NCBI GenBank assembly: GCA_011389885.1
Contig: JAABTK010000018.1
Coordinates: 1 to 64,000, forward strand
Origin: Gammaproteobacteria bacterium
GTDB taxonomy: Bacteria > Pseudomonadota > Gammaproteobacteria > Chromatiales > Chromatiaceae
Direction of reading: 5' to 3'
DNA length: 64,000 nt
Under the pieces are notes generated by a model. It was given only the letters and a program-made list of their open reading frames with translations, did not search any database and was not told the origin of the DNA. Positions 50,581 through 62,718 of this stretch are shown here, piece by piece; within the stretch, counting starts at the first letter, position 1; every line of letters starts with the position of its first letter. Made by a program: the position numbers and the translations under genes.

Positions 50581-51068
50581 GAAACGATTCACCAAACCCG
50601 CTGCTGTACGAAGGGCTCGCCATCCGCGCGGTGTTACTGCCGTTGCTGAACGTGAACCTGCTGTTGCCCAATGCCGCGGTCTCCGAGGTGACCGGCTACA
50701 AGACCCCGGAAGAGGAATTACGCTCGGACAAAAAAAAATGGTTTCTTGGCAGCCAGTCCTGGCGCCAGCAAGTCGTGCCCCTGATTCAGTTCGAGATTAT
50801 CGCCGGGACCCCGGCCCAGCCCCCGGGGCGGCATTGCCGGGTGGCGGTGCTCAACACCCTGAACGGGCGTGACGAACTGCCCTACATCGGGTTGGTGCTG
50901 AACGACATCCCGCATTTGGTGCGGGTGCATGAAGAGATCATCCAGCCGGTAAAAAAACCGCGCAAGCTGGGCGAATGCGTGGCCCGGCAGGTGACCCTCT
51001 CCGGCGAAGAGGCCTGGATTCCCGACTTGGATGCGCTGGAAAAGCTGGTCGCGGCGCAGGTTAGCTAA
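50577..51068 (+). CDS. chpC: ChpC, CheW-like protein
   Basis: A 163-residue second CheW-like adaptor of the Pil-Chp system. It reads IRAVLLPLLNVNLLLPNAAV, SEVTGYKTPEEE, WRQQVVPLIQFEIIAG and LPYIGLVLNDIPHLVRVHEE. It overlaps the chpA stop by four bases. ChpC proteins link additional receptors to ChpA. It is the last gene of the cluster. Confidence 0.9.
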   Translation: MRNDSPNPLLYEGLAIRAVLLPLLNVNLLLPNAAVSEVTGYKTPEEELRSDKKKWFLGSQSWRQQVVPLIQFEIIAGTPAQPPGRHCRVAVLNTLNGRDELPYIGLVLNDIPHLVRVHEEIIQPVKKPRKLGECVARQVTLSGEEAWIPDLDALEKLVAAQVS

Positions 51069-51777
51069 GGCGATTTCTGGGGATTCGCATACCCTCGTGC
51101 TGGTACGTCTGCGCACCAATAACGGAAACAACGCCATTTGGGAACGCAGAGGGCGCGGAGGACCGCAGAGCGCGCGGAGGGGGTTTTTGGTCAAAAACCG
51201 GGGCGCCCATGGGCGGTTGGTAGCACGAAGGGTTCCCTCCCCGGCCCGGGGCGGGACCGCCGCATAGGATGCGCCGAGCGCAGCGAGGCGCATCATAGGG
51301 TCTAGGAACGCAGGGAGTACCGAGGACCGCAGAGCGCGCGGAGGGGGTTTTTTGCTTGTTGTCGCGCTCCAGGGCGGGATGCCTGCCCGGCGCCCCAGCA
51401 CCGCCTAGCCGCCTGGAGTACAGCCCTCGGGCTGCGCGGGTTTCCGGTTACGCGCCCGGGTCAAGGCGTATACGCCCCGAGCCCGCAGTCATCCAGGGGG
51501 TTGGCAAGCGAAGTGCGTTCGCCGCTGCAGCGGCGGATGTCGGGTGCGGCGGTTATCCTTTCAATCGAAACGCCTCTCTGCGCCCTCTGCGGCTCGCCGC
51601 GTGCTCTGCGTTCCGAAAGCGCCTGGGCTGTTTCCGTCGCTTCGGTGCAGGCGTACTCGTCTTTGCGTCCGGCAACAGTGTTGCGGTAACCGTTACTAAG
51701 CGCTATGCGGCGCTTGCCGCGCCTGGTTGGCAGACCCGAATCCGGCGCATCCGGGTATCAAAATTTCCGCCAATCGC
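51069..51777. repeat. Repeat-rich intergenic region after chpC
   Basis: No gene found. Members of the GCAGAGG-type family lie at about 51140-51185, 51300-51350 and 51565-51630 (the last inverted). A perfect short palindrome GGTTTTTG-GT-CAAAAACC is at 51182-51199. GTGCGCCGAGCGCAGCGAGG occurs at about 51270 and resembles a segment near 19290. Sequence 51360-51560 shows nothing recognisable. Confidence 0.6.
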
Positions 51778-52512
51778 CTAACCCAAGTCGCCCCACAGCA
51801 ATTGGATCGCGGTCAGCGCCGCCAGCGGCGCGGTTTCGGTGCGCAGGATCCGCGGCCCCAGCCGCACGCCCTGAAAGCCGCTGTTCTCGGCCAGGCTGCG
51901 CTCGGTAGCGGATAGCCCGCCCTCGGGTCCGGTCAGCAAGGCTAGCGCGGGCGTTGCCGGAGGCGGCAGCGCGGTCAAGCCGCAAGTCGCGCGATGGTCG
52001 AGCATCAGGCGATGCCCGCAGTCGGTGTTCCCGAGCCACTCGGCCAGGGCCTGCGGCGGCTGCAACACGGGCAACCGACGGCGCCCCGATTGCTCGCAGG
52101 CCGCGATCACCACGCCCCGCCAATGTTGCAGCCGACGCTCCAGTCGGCGACGATCCAACTTCACCACAGTGCGCTCCGTCCACAGCGGGGTGATCGCCGA
52201 AACGCCCAGCTCGACGGACTTCTGTATCACCCAATCCATGCGTTCGCCCTTGGAAACGCCGATGCCGAGGCCGATATGCAGCGGCGGCTCCGGTTCGGCC
52301 GGACCGGCGGCCCCCAGCCGCACCCGCGGCCGGTTATGGGCCAGATCGAGGATCTCGGCCTCGAATTCCCGGCCGTCCCCATTGAACACCCGCAGCGCCG
52401 CCCCCGGACCCAGCCGCAGGACCTTGAGCAAATGCCTTGCGGCGTCGCCTTGCAGGGATAACTCGGCGTCGGGGTGCAGATCCAGGGCGACAAACACGCG
52501 GGGCATGCGCAT
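51778..52512 (-). CDS. rsmE: 16S rRNA m3U1498 methyltransferase
   Basis: A 244-residue SPOUT-class methyltransferase acting on U1498 of 16S rRNA. It has the PUA-like start MRMPRVFVALDLHPDAELSL and VSKGERMDWVIQKSVELGVS (family signature). The knot region LLTGPEGGLSATERSLAE and LGPRILRTETAPLAALTAIQ binds SAM. ATG 52512 is preferred (MRMPR); ATG 52506 is possible. The open frame upstream is not conserved. Confidence 0.95.
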   Translation of the reverse strand: MRMPRVFVALDLHPDAELSLQGDAARHLLKVLRLGPGAALRVFNGDGREFEAEILDLAHNRPRVRLGAAGPAEPEPPLHIGLGIGVSKGERMDWVIQKSVELGVSAITPLWTERTVVKLDRRRLERRLQHWRGVVIAACEQSGRRRLPVLQPPQALAEWLGNTDCGHRLMLDHRATCGLTALPPPATPALALLTGPEGGLSATERSLAENSGFQGVRLGPRILRTETAPLAALTAIQLLWGDLG

Positions 52513-52758
52513 ACAGGGCTCGGCTGATGTCGGTTGCGGCGATTGGCGGCAAAAAAGGGCCGCAAGCGCGCAGGAAACGGGTTCGCCAAGCAGGCGCGGC
52601 AACCGGCGCATAGCGGGCTATGCAAGGGTGGCCGCCAGCCCGCCGGCGGGCGTAAACGCCAAGCAGGCGGCCTGTCCTTTGACAGTAATCGCCTTAGGGC
52701 GCGGTTTCACGGTATCATCACGCGGAAATCCACAAGCAGTCAACTTCGGGACGGGTAT

Positions 52759-53877
52759 ATGACCAAGCATATCGGGATTCTGACCGCCGGCGGCGACACC
52801 CCGGGACTCAATGCCGCGATTCGCGGCGTAGGCAAGGCCGCCTTCGGCTATGACATGCAGGTGATCGGCTTTCGCGACGGCTTTCGCGGCCTGGTGGAGA
52901 ATCGCGCCCTGCGTTTCGCGGCCGATTCCATGTCGGGGATCCTCACCGTAGGCGGCACCATCCTCGGCACCAGCCGCGACAAGCCGCATCGAATGCAGGT
53001 GGGCGGCAAGACCCTGGACATGACCGATGTCATCGTGGAGAACTACGATGCCAACCACCTCGACGTGCTGGTTTGCCTCGGCGGCGGCGGCACTCAAAAA
53101 AACGCGCTCAAGCTCCAAGAGGCGGGCCTGAACGTCATCACCATGCCCAAGACCATCGATAACGATGTGGCCTGCACCGACGTGACCTTTGGTTTCGACA
53201 CCGCGCTGGGCATCGCCACCGATGCCATCGACCGCCTGCACAGCACGGCCCACAGCCACCATCGCATCATCGTGTGCGAGATCATGGGCCACCGCGCCGG
53301 CTGGCTGGCGCTGGGGGCCGGCATCGCCGGCGGGGCGGACGTCATCCTGCTGCCCGAGATCCCCTACGACATCGAGAGCGTGGCCGAGGCCATTCGCGAG
53401 CGGGTGCGCGGCGGCAAGAAATTCTCCATCGTGGCGGTGGCCGAGGGGGCGCTGGCGCGCGACCAGGCCCAGACCCTGCAAGCCGAGGAGAGCGCAAAAG
53501 CCGGCGCCAAGAACAAGCAGGACAAGAAAAAGGCCAAGGCCAAGCTCAAGCGCCTGGAGAGCGAGTACGCCGATAACACCTTGCGGTTATCGCGCCAACT
53601 CGAAGCGCTGACCGGCCTGGAATCCCGCGTCACCATCCTCGGCCATTTGCAACGGGGCGGCACCCCGTCCGCCGCGGATCGGCTGCTGGCCACCCGCCTC
53701 GGCACCGCCTGCGCCGACCTGATTCAGCAGGGCGAATACGGCATAATGGTGGCCTCGCAGGGCGATCAAGCCGTAGCGGTTGCGCTGGAAGAGGTGGCGG
53801 GCAACCGCAAACTCGTGCCGGTTGACCACCCCTGGATCGAAAGCGCCCGCCGGGTGGGCACCAATCTTGGGGATTGA
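52759..53877 (+). CDS. pfkA: 6-phosphofructokinase family protein
   Basis: A 372-residue PFK-fold kinase phosphorylating fructose 6-phosphate. It has [40 protein letters not shown] (catalytic TIDND), [20 protein letters not shown] and a [16 protein letters not shown]-terminal motif. The donor-site loop reads [11 protein letters not shown]; in ATP- and PPi-dependent enzymes this is GGDG or GGDD, so an Asp that coordinates magnesium is Gly here. I recall this variant loop in a PFK subgroup, so it may be normal for that clade. A Lys-rich insert ([20 protein letters not shown]) is unusual. The start ATG 52759 follows GACGGGTAT. Confidence 0.85.
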   Translation: MTKHIGILTAGGDTPGLNAAIRGVGKAAFGYDMQVIGFRDGFRGLVENRALRFAADSMSGILTVGGTILGTSRDKPHRMQVGGKTLDMTDVIVENYDANHLDVLVCLGGGGTQKNALKLQEAGLNVITMPKTIDNDVACTDVTFGFDTALGIATDAIDRLHSTAHSHHRIIVCEIMGHRAGWLALGAGIAGGADVILLPEIPYDIESVAEAIRERVRGGKKFSIVAVAEGALARDQAQTLQAEESAKAGAKNKQDKKKAKAKLKRLESEYADNTLRLSRQLEALTGLESRVTILGHLQRGGTPSAADRLLATRLGTACADLIQQGEYGIMVASQGDQAVAVALEEVAGNRKLVPVDHPWIESARRVGTNLGD

Positions 53878-53897
53878 GGTTTTTAGTTCTGAGCGCG

Positions 53898-53972
53898 TAG
53901 GGTGCGTTAGGCGCGCGCCAACCACGAAACTCGAATTCGACACCGGCATTGGTGCGCGCCGTAACGCACCAT
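53898..53972. repeat. 72-bp inverted-repeat element, copy 3
   Basis: TAGGGTGCGTTAGGCGCGCG at the left and GCGCGCCGTAACGCACCAT at the right. The internal sequence differs from copies 1 and 2 but resembles copy 4. It lies 20 bp after the pfk stop. The rest of the gap (53973-54255) has no recognisable feature. Confidence 0.75.
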
Positions 53973-54255
53973 CCCCGGCTGGGTGCTAGGTGCTTGGGGC
54001 AGTGACGCAGGCGGGGTTGATCGCGAGCATCCAAGGTGTTGAACACAGCGGGCCAGGCGATCCTGCGAGCTGTATTCGCGCTGGGTTGATGGCCCGCCGC
54101 TCGTCGTGGGCTAGGCGGGGCGGTGATAGGGCGTCGGGTCCGGCTTTGCTACGGATCAATGAAAGGTGTGAATTACGCGATTTAACCCTGAAGCCCGTAG
54201 AAAATTAGTCTAAGATGGTGATCTGAAATCTGTAGTTGTCAAGAGGAGAAGATGA

Positions 54256-55128
54256 ATGAAAAAACTGATGTTCGTTCTGTTGCTGTTCACCCTGGCGATG
54301 GGCAATGCGTGGGCGGCCGAGCTGTCCATGGGCATTCTTGCCAAACGGGGCAAGACGGTTTTCTATGAGACCTGGTCTTTGCACGGGATGCACCTCTCCG
54401 AGTCCACCGGGGATACTTGGAAGATGGTCCCGCTGGCCTTTGATGAGATCGAGCCCGCGGTGCGCAACGGGAGTCTTGATTTCCTCCTGACCAACTCATC
54501 CATGTTCGTGGATTTAAAGCAGAAATACGGCCTTGAAGCCATCGCCACCCTGCGCAAGGCCACGCGCCTTGGTGAAACCGCCAACCAATTCGGCGGGGTG
54601 ATCTTCACGCATCGGAACTCACCCGGTATTGATTCCCTGTATGCCGTGAAAGGCCAGCCGTTTTTTGCGGTGCAGGAAAGCTCCCTGGGCGGCTACCAAA
54701 TGGCGGCTAAAGAGTTGCTGGATCTTGGCATTGATATTCGCACAGAGACCGCTTCTCTGACATTCCTCAACACCCACGACCAGGTGGTGCAAAGGGTGTT
54801 GGCGGAACCGGGCAGTGTGGGCACGGTGCGCACCGACACCCTCGAAGGAATGAGCTTTGAGGGTCGGGCGGACATCGAAAAGGTCAAGGTGCTGGGGGTC
54901 AAGCAGCATGCCGGATTCCCCTTCGCGGTGAGTACGGCCCTTTATCCGGAGTGGCCGATGGCCAAACTGGCGCATGTGGACGAGGCCACCGGGCAGCGGG
55001 TCAAAACGGCCCTGATCAACATGGCGCCGGATAATTACGCGGCAAAGAGCGCAAACATCGCCGGCTGGTCCGAACCGCTCGACTATGCGCCCGTGCGCCG
55101 GGTGCGGGCGGCGTTAAGCGACCAGTAA
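54256..55128 (+). CDS. PhnD/SsuA-like periplasmic substrate-binding protein
   Basis: A 290-residue exported protein with signal peptide MKKLMFVLLLFTLAMGNAWA. The body follows the phosphate/phosphonate-binding protein fold (PhnD superfamily): WKMVPLAFDEIEPAVRNGSL, DFLLTNSSMFVDLKQKYGLE, and GQPFFAVQESSLGGYQMAAK. No ABC permease or ATPase gene and no sensor kinase is adjacent, so it is an orphan. In sulfur bacteria PhnD-like domains also serve as sensors (for example TtrS-like), so the ligand cannot be named. Confidence 0.8.
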   Translation: MKKLMFVLLLFTLAMGNAWAAELSMGILAKRGKTVFYETWSLHGMHLSESTGDTWKMVPLAFDEIEPAVRNGSLDFLLTNSSMFVDLKQKYGLEAIATLRKATRLGETANQFGGVIFTHRNSPGIDSLYAVKGQPFFAVQESSLGGYQMAAKELLDLGIDIRTETASLTFLNTHDQVVQRVLAEPGSVGTVRTDTLEGMSFEGRADIEKVKVLGVKQHAGFPFAVSTALYPEWPMAKLAHVDEATGQRVKTALINMAPDNYAAKSANIAGWSEPLDYAPVRRVRAALSDQ

Positions 55129-55193
55129 CCCGAGTAGCCCGGGGCGCAAGTAACGGAAACAACGGCGGTTGGGAACGCAAAGGGCGCAGCCCA

Positions 55194-55226
55194 AGGAGTG
55201 GCAGCCCTCCAAGGACTGCCACTCCT
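55194..55226. other. Perfect inverted repeat after the binding-protein gene
   Basis: AGGAGTGGCAG, an 11-base loop, then CTGCCACTCCT: an 11-bp perfect stem between convergent genes. There is no T-tract. It lies next to a GCAGAGG-type repeat (about 55160-55190) and to inverted-repeat element copy 4. Confidence 0.55.
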
Positions 55227-55248
55227 CGGTGGATTCACCTAGCCGGGG

Positions 55249-55322
55249 ATGGTGCGTTACGGCGCGCGCAAGTGCTGGTGTTGAATTCGGGTTTCGCGGT
55301 TGGCGCGCCTAACGCACCCTAC
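55249..55322. repeat. 72-bp inverted-repeat element, copy 4 (opposite orientation)
   Basis: ATGGTGCGTTACGGCGCGCG at the left and GGCGCGCCTAACGCACCCTA at the right, the reverse complement arrangement of copies 1-3. It lies between the convergent binding-protein and ettA genes. Copies 3 and 4 flank the binding-protein gene as an inverted pair. Confidence 0.75.
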
Positions 55323-55343
55323 TCGCCATTCACTAACAACAAT

Positions 55344-57011
<1,668 letters not shown>

Positions 57012-57137
57012 GGTTTCAGTCTCGGTTTGGATTCGGGATGGGGCGGATTCTCTCACAACGGAAAAGCCGGCCCAAATGGGCTGCGTATCAGGGCGCACAG
57101 GGCGCGGCGGACGCAGAAGGAATCGGGGTTTGCGGGA

Positions 57138-58514
57138 TTAGGCCTCTTCGTCCGCGGGCTGCACGGACTCTATCACACTGAACACCCGGCCTTGTTTTAG
57201 CCGGGTCTCCAGGCGGTCCCCCGGGGTCAGATCGGCGGCGGTGCGCAGTAGTTGGCCGCTATCGGGGCGGAGGGTCAGGCTGTAGCCGCGCTCCAGGGTG
57301 GCCAGCGGGCTGAGGTTGTGCAAGCTGCGAGCGGCCACGGCCAGGCGCTGGGAGGGCTGGGCCAGGCGTTCGGCGGTGACATAATCCAAGCGCCGACGGG
57401 CGTCGCTCAGGCGGCGCTGCAATTCAACCAGCCGCAACCGGGGCGATAGGGCGCGGACCCGGCGTTGCAGCAGCCGGTGGCGCTCGCGGGCCCGTTCCAG
57501 GCGGCGCCGCAGGGCATAGTTCAAGCGCCGTTCGAGTTCATCCAGGCGCTGGCCCTGTTGCTCCAGCCGCACCCCGGGGTGCAGGCGCTGATGGCGGTGG
57601 CTCAGCCGCGCCAGGTCACTGGCCGCCCGTTGCAGGCGCTGGTCCATGCGGCGGTGCAACCGGTGTTCCAGATTGGACAGCCGGGCCGTCAGCTCGTCGC
57701 GGCTCGGCACGGCGATCTCGGCCGCCGCCGACGGGGTGGCGGCGCGTTGGTCGGCCACGAAGTCGGCGATGGTAAAGTCGATCTCATGCCCCACGGCGGA
57801 GATTAGCGGCGTTTGGCAGGCCGCAATGGCGCGCGCCAGGCCCTCGTCGTTAAACGCCATCAGGTCTTCCAGCGAGCCGCCGCCGCGGGTCAGGATCAGC
57901 AGGTCGCATTCGCCGCGGGCCTCGGCCATGGCCAGGGCCCGGGTCAGCTCCCGCGGGGCCTCGACGCCCTGCACCTGGGCCGGATAGACGATCACCGGGA
58001 TGCCCGGGAAACGGCGTTTGAGCACCGTCAGCACATCCCGCACCGCCGCCCCCGTGGGCGAGGTGATCACCCCGATGCGGCGCGGAAACGCCGGCAGCGG
58101 CCGCTTGCGCTCGGTATCGAACAGCCCCTCCGCCGCCAGCTTGGCCTTAAGCTGCTCGAAGGCCTGGCGCAGCGCCCCCTCGCCGCTGGGCTCCATCTGC
58201 TCGATGATAAGCTGGAAGTCGCCGCGGGCCTCGTACAGCCCCACCCGGGCGCGCACCAGCACCTGCATCCCGGCCTCGGGCCGAAAGCGCAGGCGCAGGC
58301 GCTGCATGCGAAACATCGCGCAGCGCACCTGGGCGTGGGCGTCCTTGAGCGAAAAGTAGATGTGCCCCGAGGCCGGGGTGGCCAGGTTGGAGATCTCGCC
58401 CGCCACCCACAGCAGCGGGAAACTGCCTTCGAGGACGGCGCGCACCTCGCTGTTGAGGCGGGAGACGCTGAAGATGTCGCGCTGGGATGTGGGCTCGGGG
58501 GATCCGACGGGCAT
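57138..58514 (-). CDS. xseA: Exodeoxyribonuclease VII large subunit
   Basis: A 458-residue subunit of the single-strand-specific exonuclease. It begins with an OB-fold domain (VSRLNSEVRAVLEGSFPLLW and GEISNLATPASGHIYFSLKD). The nuclease core has RIGVITSPTGAAVRDVLTVL, RGGGSLEDLMAFNDE and SAVGHEIDFTIADFVADQRA. The long helical C-terminus is Arg-rich. It is divergent from guaB. A GCAGAGG-type repeat lies just downstream at about 57085-57120. Confidence 0.95.
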   Translation of the reverse strand: MPVGSPEPTSQRDIFSVSRLNSEVRAVLEGSFPLLWVAGEISNLATPASGHIYFSLKDAHAQVRCAMFRMQRLRLRFRPEAGMQVLVRARVGLYEARGDFQLIIEQMEPSGEGALRQAFEQLKAKLAAEGLFDTERKRPLPAFPRRIGVITSPTGAAVRDVLTVLKRRFPGIPVIVYPAQVQGVEAPRELTRALAMAEARGECDLLILTRGGGSLEDLMAFNDEGLARAIAACQTPLISAVGHEIDFTIADFVADQRAATPSAAAEIAVPSRDELTARLSNLEHRLHRRMDQRLQRAASDLARLSHRHQRLHPGVRLEQQGQRLDELERRLNYALRRRLERARERHRLLQRRVRALSPRLRLVELQRRLSDARRRLDYVTAERLAQPSQRLAVAARSLHNLSPLATLERGYSLTLRPDSGQLLRTAADLTPGDRLETRLKQGRVFSVIESVQPADEEA

Positions 58515-58557
58515 GCTCTCGGCTCAAGGTGTCGCGAAAACCAAAAAGGATTACAGG

Positions 58558-60094
<1,537 letters not shown>

Positions 60095-60330
60095 CGGGTT
60101 GACGTCGTCTCGGATGGGGGGCGCCGCCTTTGGGAACGCAGAGGGCGCAGCGGAGGCGCAAAGAACGTTATGGGGCGCTCGCTGTGAATTTGTGTTGAAG
60201 CTGGCTGTTGACCTGGGATTTCAAGCACATCAATAATGCCGAAACAAAATCAGCCATAGCCAGGCTTATAGAGTCCTATGGCTATGTAAGCCCCAGCTCT
60301 GTTTCCCAGAGGAATTAGGTGGTATCTACG
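60095..60330. other. Intergenic sequence after guaB
   Basis: A GCAGAGG-type repeat (GAACGCAGAGGGCGCAGCGG) lies at about 60134-60160. The remainder is slightly AT-richer and holds no gene I can support. The small gene at 60331 follows. Confidence 0.5.
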
Positions 60331-60504
60331 ATGAACAATGATCCGATCATCGAGGAAGTGCGGGGTTTTCGTCGCGAGCATGCCGAAAGATTCGGGCATG
60401 ACCTGCAACCAATCGTGGAAGATCTTCGGAAAAAGGAACAAGCCTCCCAGCACGAGCAGATAAGCCCTGGCCCAAAGGTTCGCATGGATAGAAAGGCGGG
60501 TTGA
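60331..60504 (+). CDS. Small hypothetical protein, antitoxin-like
   Basis: A 57-residue protein: MNNDPIIEEVRGFRREHAER, FGHDLQPIVEDLRKKEQ, and a polar basic tail. The pattern D-P-I-[IV]-E-E-[VI]-R-x-[FY]-R-x-x-[HY]-A-x-x-[FH] is shared with many short proteins that accompany PIN or RelE toxins, from memory. No toxin gene is next to it. It interrupts guaB-guaA. The function is unproven; it may be an orphan antitoxin. A further GCAGAGG-type repeat (CGCCTCCGTTGCGTCCTTTG) lies at about 60550-60585 before guaA. Confidence 0.55.
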   Translation: MNNDPIIEEVRGFRREHAERFGHDLQPIVEDLRKKEQASQHEQISPGPKVRMDRKAG

Positions 60505-60633
60505 AGCCACGCTCAGTCGTCGTCAACAGCATTGCCAATCCACCCCTTTGCGCCCTCTGCGCCTCCGTTGCGTCCTTTGCGTTATATAAAGCCGTGCCGC
60601 AGGCGCTGATTAAAAACTAAGGATCCGAGTCCA

Positions 60634-62208
60634 ATGACCGACATCCACGCCCATCACATCATCATCGTCGATTTCGGCTCCCAGTACACCCAGCTCATCG
60701 GCCGGCGGGTGCGCGAGGCGGGGGTGTATTGCGAGATCCGGCCCTACGACCACTGCGAGGCAGTCATTCGCGAGCAGCGGCCGGCGGGGATCATCCTCTC
60801 CGGCGGGCCGGAGACGGTGACCGCCGAGGACTCGCCCCGGGCGCCGCAGATCGTGTTCGAAAAGGGCGTGCCGGTGCTGGGGATCTGCTACGGCATGCAG
60901 GCCATGGCCTTGCAGTTGGGCGGCGAGGTGATGAACGCCTCGGCCCACGAATACGGCTACGCCCAGGTGCGGGCGCGTAATCACTCGACGCTGTTGCAGG
61001 ACATCGAGGACCACATGAGCCCCGAGGGCTATGGGTTGCTGGATGTCTGGATGAGTCACGGCGACCGGGTGGAAAGGCTGCCCGCGGGCTTTCAGGTGAT
61101 TTGCGAGACCGACGGCGCGCCGATGGCCGGCATGGCCGACGAACAGCGCGGCTTCTACGGTCTGCAATTCCACCCCGAGGTGACCCATACCCGCCAGGGC
61201 AAGCGCATCCTGGAGCGTTTTCTGTTCGAGGTCTGCCGCTGCGAAAGGCTCTGGACCCCGGCCAGCATCATCGAAGACAGCATCCGCCAGATGCGCCAAC
61301 AGGTGGGCGACGGCAAGGTGTTATTGGGCCTCTCCGGCGGGGTCGATTCGTCCGTGGTGGCCGCGCTGCTGCACAAGGCCATCGGCGACCAGCTCACCTG
61401 CGTGTTCGTGGACAACGGCCTGCTGCGCCTGAACGAGGGCGACGAGGTGATGGCCACCTTCGCCGAACACATGGGCGTGAACGTGATCCGGGTGGACGCC
61501 GAAGAGCGCTTCCTGGACGCACTGCAGGGCGAGGCCGACCCGGAGAAGAAACGCAAGATCATCGGCAACCTGTTCATCGAGGTATTCGAGGAGCAGGCGC
61601 AGAAGCTCAAGGACGTGAACTTCCTGGCCCAGGGCACCATCTACCCGGACGTGATCGAGTCCGCCGGGGCCCAGTCCGGCAAGGCCCATGTGATCAAGTC
61701 CCACCACAACGTAGGCGGCCTGCCGGAGAAGATGCGCATGCAGTTGGTGGAGCCCCTGCGCGAACTGTTCAAGGACGAGGTGCGCAAGATCGGCGTGGAG
61801 CTGGGGCTGCCCTATGAGATGGTCTATCGCCACCCCTTTCCGGGGCCGGGGCTGGGGGTGCGCATCCTCGGCGCGGTGAAGAAGGAATACGCCGACCTGC
61901 TGCGGCTGGCGGACGACATCTTCATCGCCGAGCTGCGTAATCACGGCCTGTACGACGAGACCAGCCAGGCCTTCGCGGTGTTCATCCCGGTGAAGTCCGT
62001 GGGCGTGGTGGGCGACGCCCGGCGCTATGAGTATGTGGTGGCCCTGCGTGCAGTGGAGACCATCGACTTCATGACCGCCCGTTTCGCCCATTTGCCCTTC
62101 GACTTCCTGGAGCTGGTCTCGCGCCGCATCATCAACGAGGTCAGCGGCATCTCCCGGGTGACCTATGACATCTCCAGCAAGCCCCCCGCCACCATCGAGT
62201 GGGAATGA
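60634..62208 (+). CDS. guaA: GMP synthase (glutamine-hydrolysing)
   Basis: A 524-residue enzyme aminating XMP to GMP. The N-terminal class I glutaminase has the nucleophile in [16 protein letters not shown] and the His-Glu pair in [10 protein letters not shown]. The ATP-pyrophosphatase has the P-loop [20 protein letters not shown]. The C-terminal dimer domain has [15 protein letters not shown] and ends in [11 protein letters not shown]. Length is as in other bacteria. Confidence 0.97.
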   Translation: MTDIHAHHIIIVDFGSQYTQLIGRRVREAGVYCEIRPYDHCEAVIREQRPAGIILSGGPETVTAEDSPRAPQIVFEKGVPVLGICYGMQAMALQLGGEVMNASAHEYGYAQVRARNHSTLLQDIEDHMSPEGYGLLDVWMSHGDRVERLPAGFQVICETDGAPMAGMADEQRGFYGLQFHPEVTHTRQGKRILERFLFEVCRCERLWTPASIIEDSIRQMRQQVGDGKVLLGLSGGVDSSVVAALLHKAIGDQLTCVFVDNGLLRLNEGDEVMATFAEHMGVNVIRVDAEERFLDALQGEADPEKKRKIIGNLFIEVFEEQAQKLKDVNFLAQGTIYPDVIESAGAQSGKAHVIKSHHNVGGLPEKMRMQLVEPLRELFKDEVRKIGVELGLPYEMVYRHPFPGPGLGVRILGAVKKEYADLLRLADDIFIAELRNHGLYDETSQAFAVFIPVKSVGVVGDARRYEYVVALRAVETIDFMTARFAHLPFDFLELVSRRIINEVSGISRVTYDISSKPPATIEWE

Positions 62209-62238
62209 TCTCCGCCGTCAGGGGTGCGACCGAACGCG

Positions 62239-62718
62239 ATGACGGAGGACCCGGATCAGCACTGGATGCAACGCGCCCTGGTCCTGGCCGAGCGCGCCGC
62301 CGCCGCGGGCGAGGTGCCCGTGGGCGCCCTGGTGGCGGTCGATGACCAGGTGCTGGGCGAGGGGTGGAACCGTCCCGCAGCCGCCCATGACCCCACCGCC
62401 CATGCGGAGATCTGCGCCTTGCGCGCCGCGGCCCAAGCGCTCGGCAACTATCGCCTGAGCGGCGCCACCCTCTATGTGACCCTGGAACCCTGCCCGATGT
62501 GCGCCGCCGCGGCCATCCATGCGCGGGTGGACCGGGTCGTGTTCGGCGCCTTCGACCCCAAGGCCGGCGCTGCCGGCAGCCTGTTCGACCTGTTGCCGCC
62601 GGACCGGCGTTTCAATCATCGAATGCAAGTGCGAGGCGGGCTCGAGGCCGCCGCCTGCGCCCGGCTGTTGAGCGGTTTTTTTCGCGCCCGCCGCGGAGTC
62701 AGGGGAGCGTCGGATTGA
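62239..62718 (+). CDS. tadA: tRNA-specific adenosine deaminase
   Basis: A 159-residue zinc deaminase making inosine at position 34 of tRNA-Arg(ACG). The zinc and catalytic site is in DPTAHAEICALRAAAQALGN (HAE) and LEPCPMCAAAAIHARVDRVV (PCPMC). ATG 62239 is chosen; a GTG five codons upstream is possible. Its 3' end overlaps the convergent mltF end by 20 bases. Confidence 0.95.
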   Translation: MTEDPDQHWMQRALVLAERAAAAGEVPVGALVAVDDQVLGEGWNRPAAAHDPTAHAEICALRAAAQALGNYRLSGATLYVTLEPCPMCAAAAIHARVDRVVFGAFDPKAGAAGSLFDLLPPDRRFNHRMQVRGGLEAAACARLLSGFFRARRGVRGASD

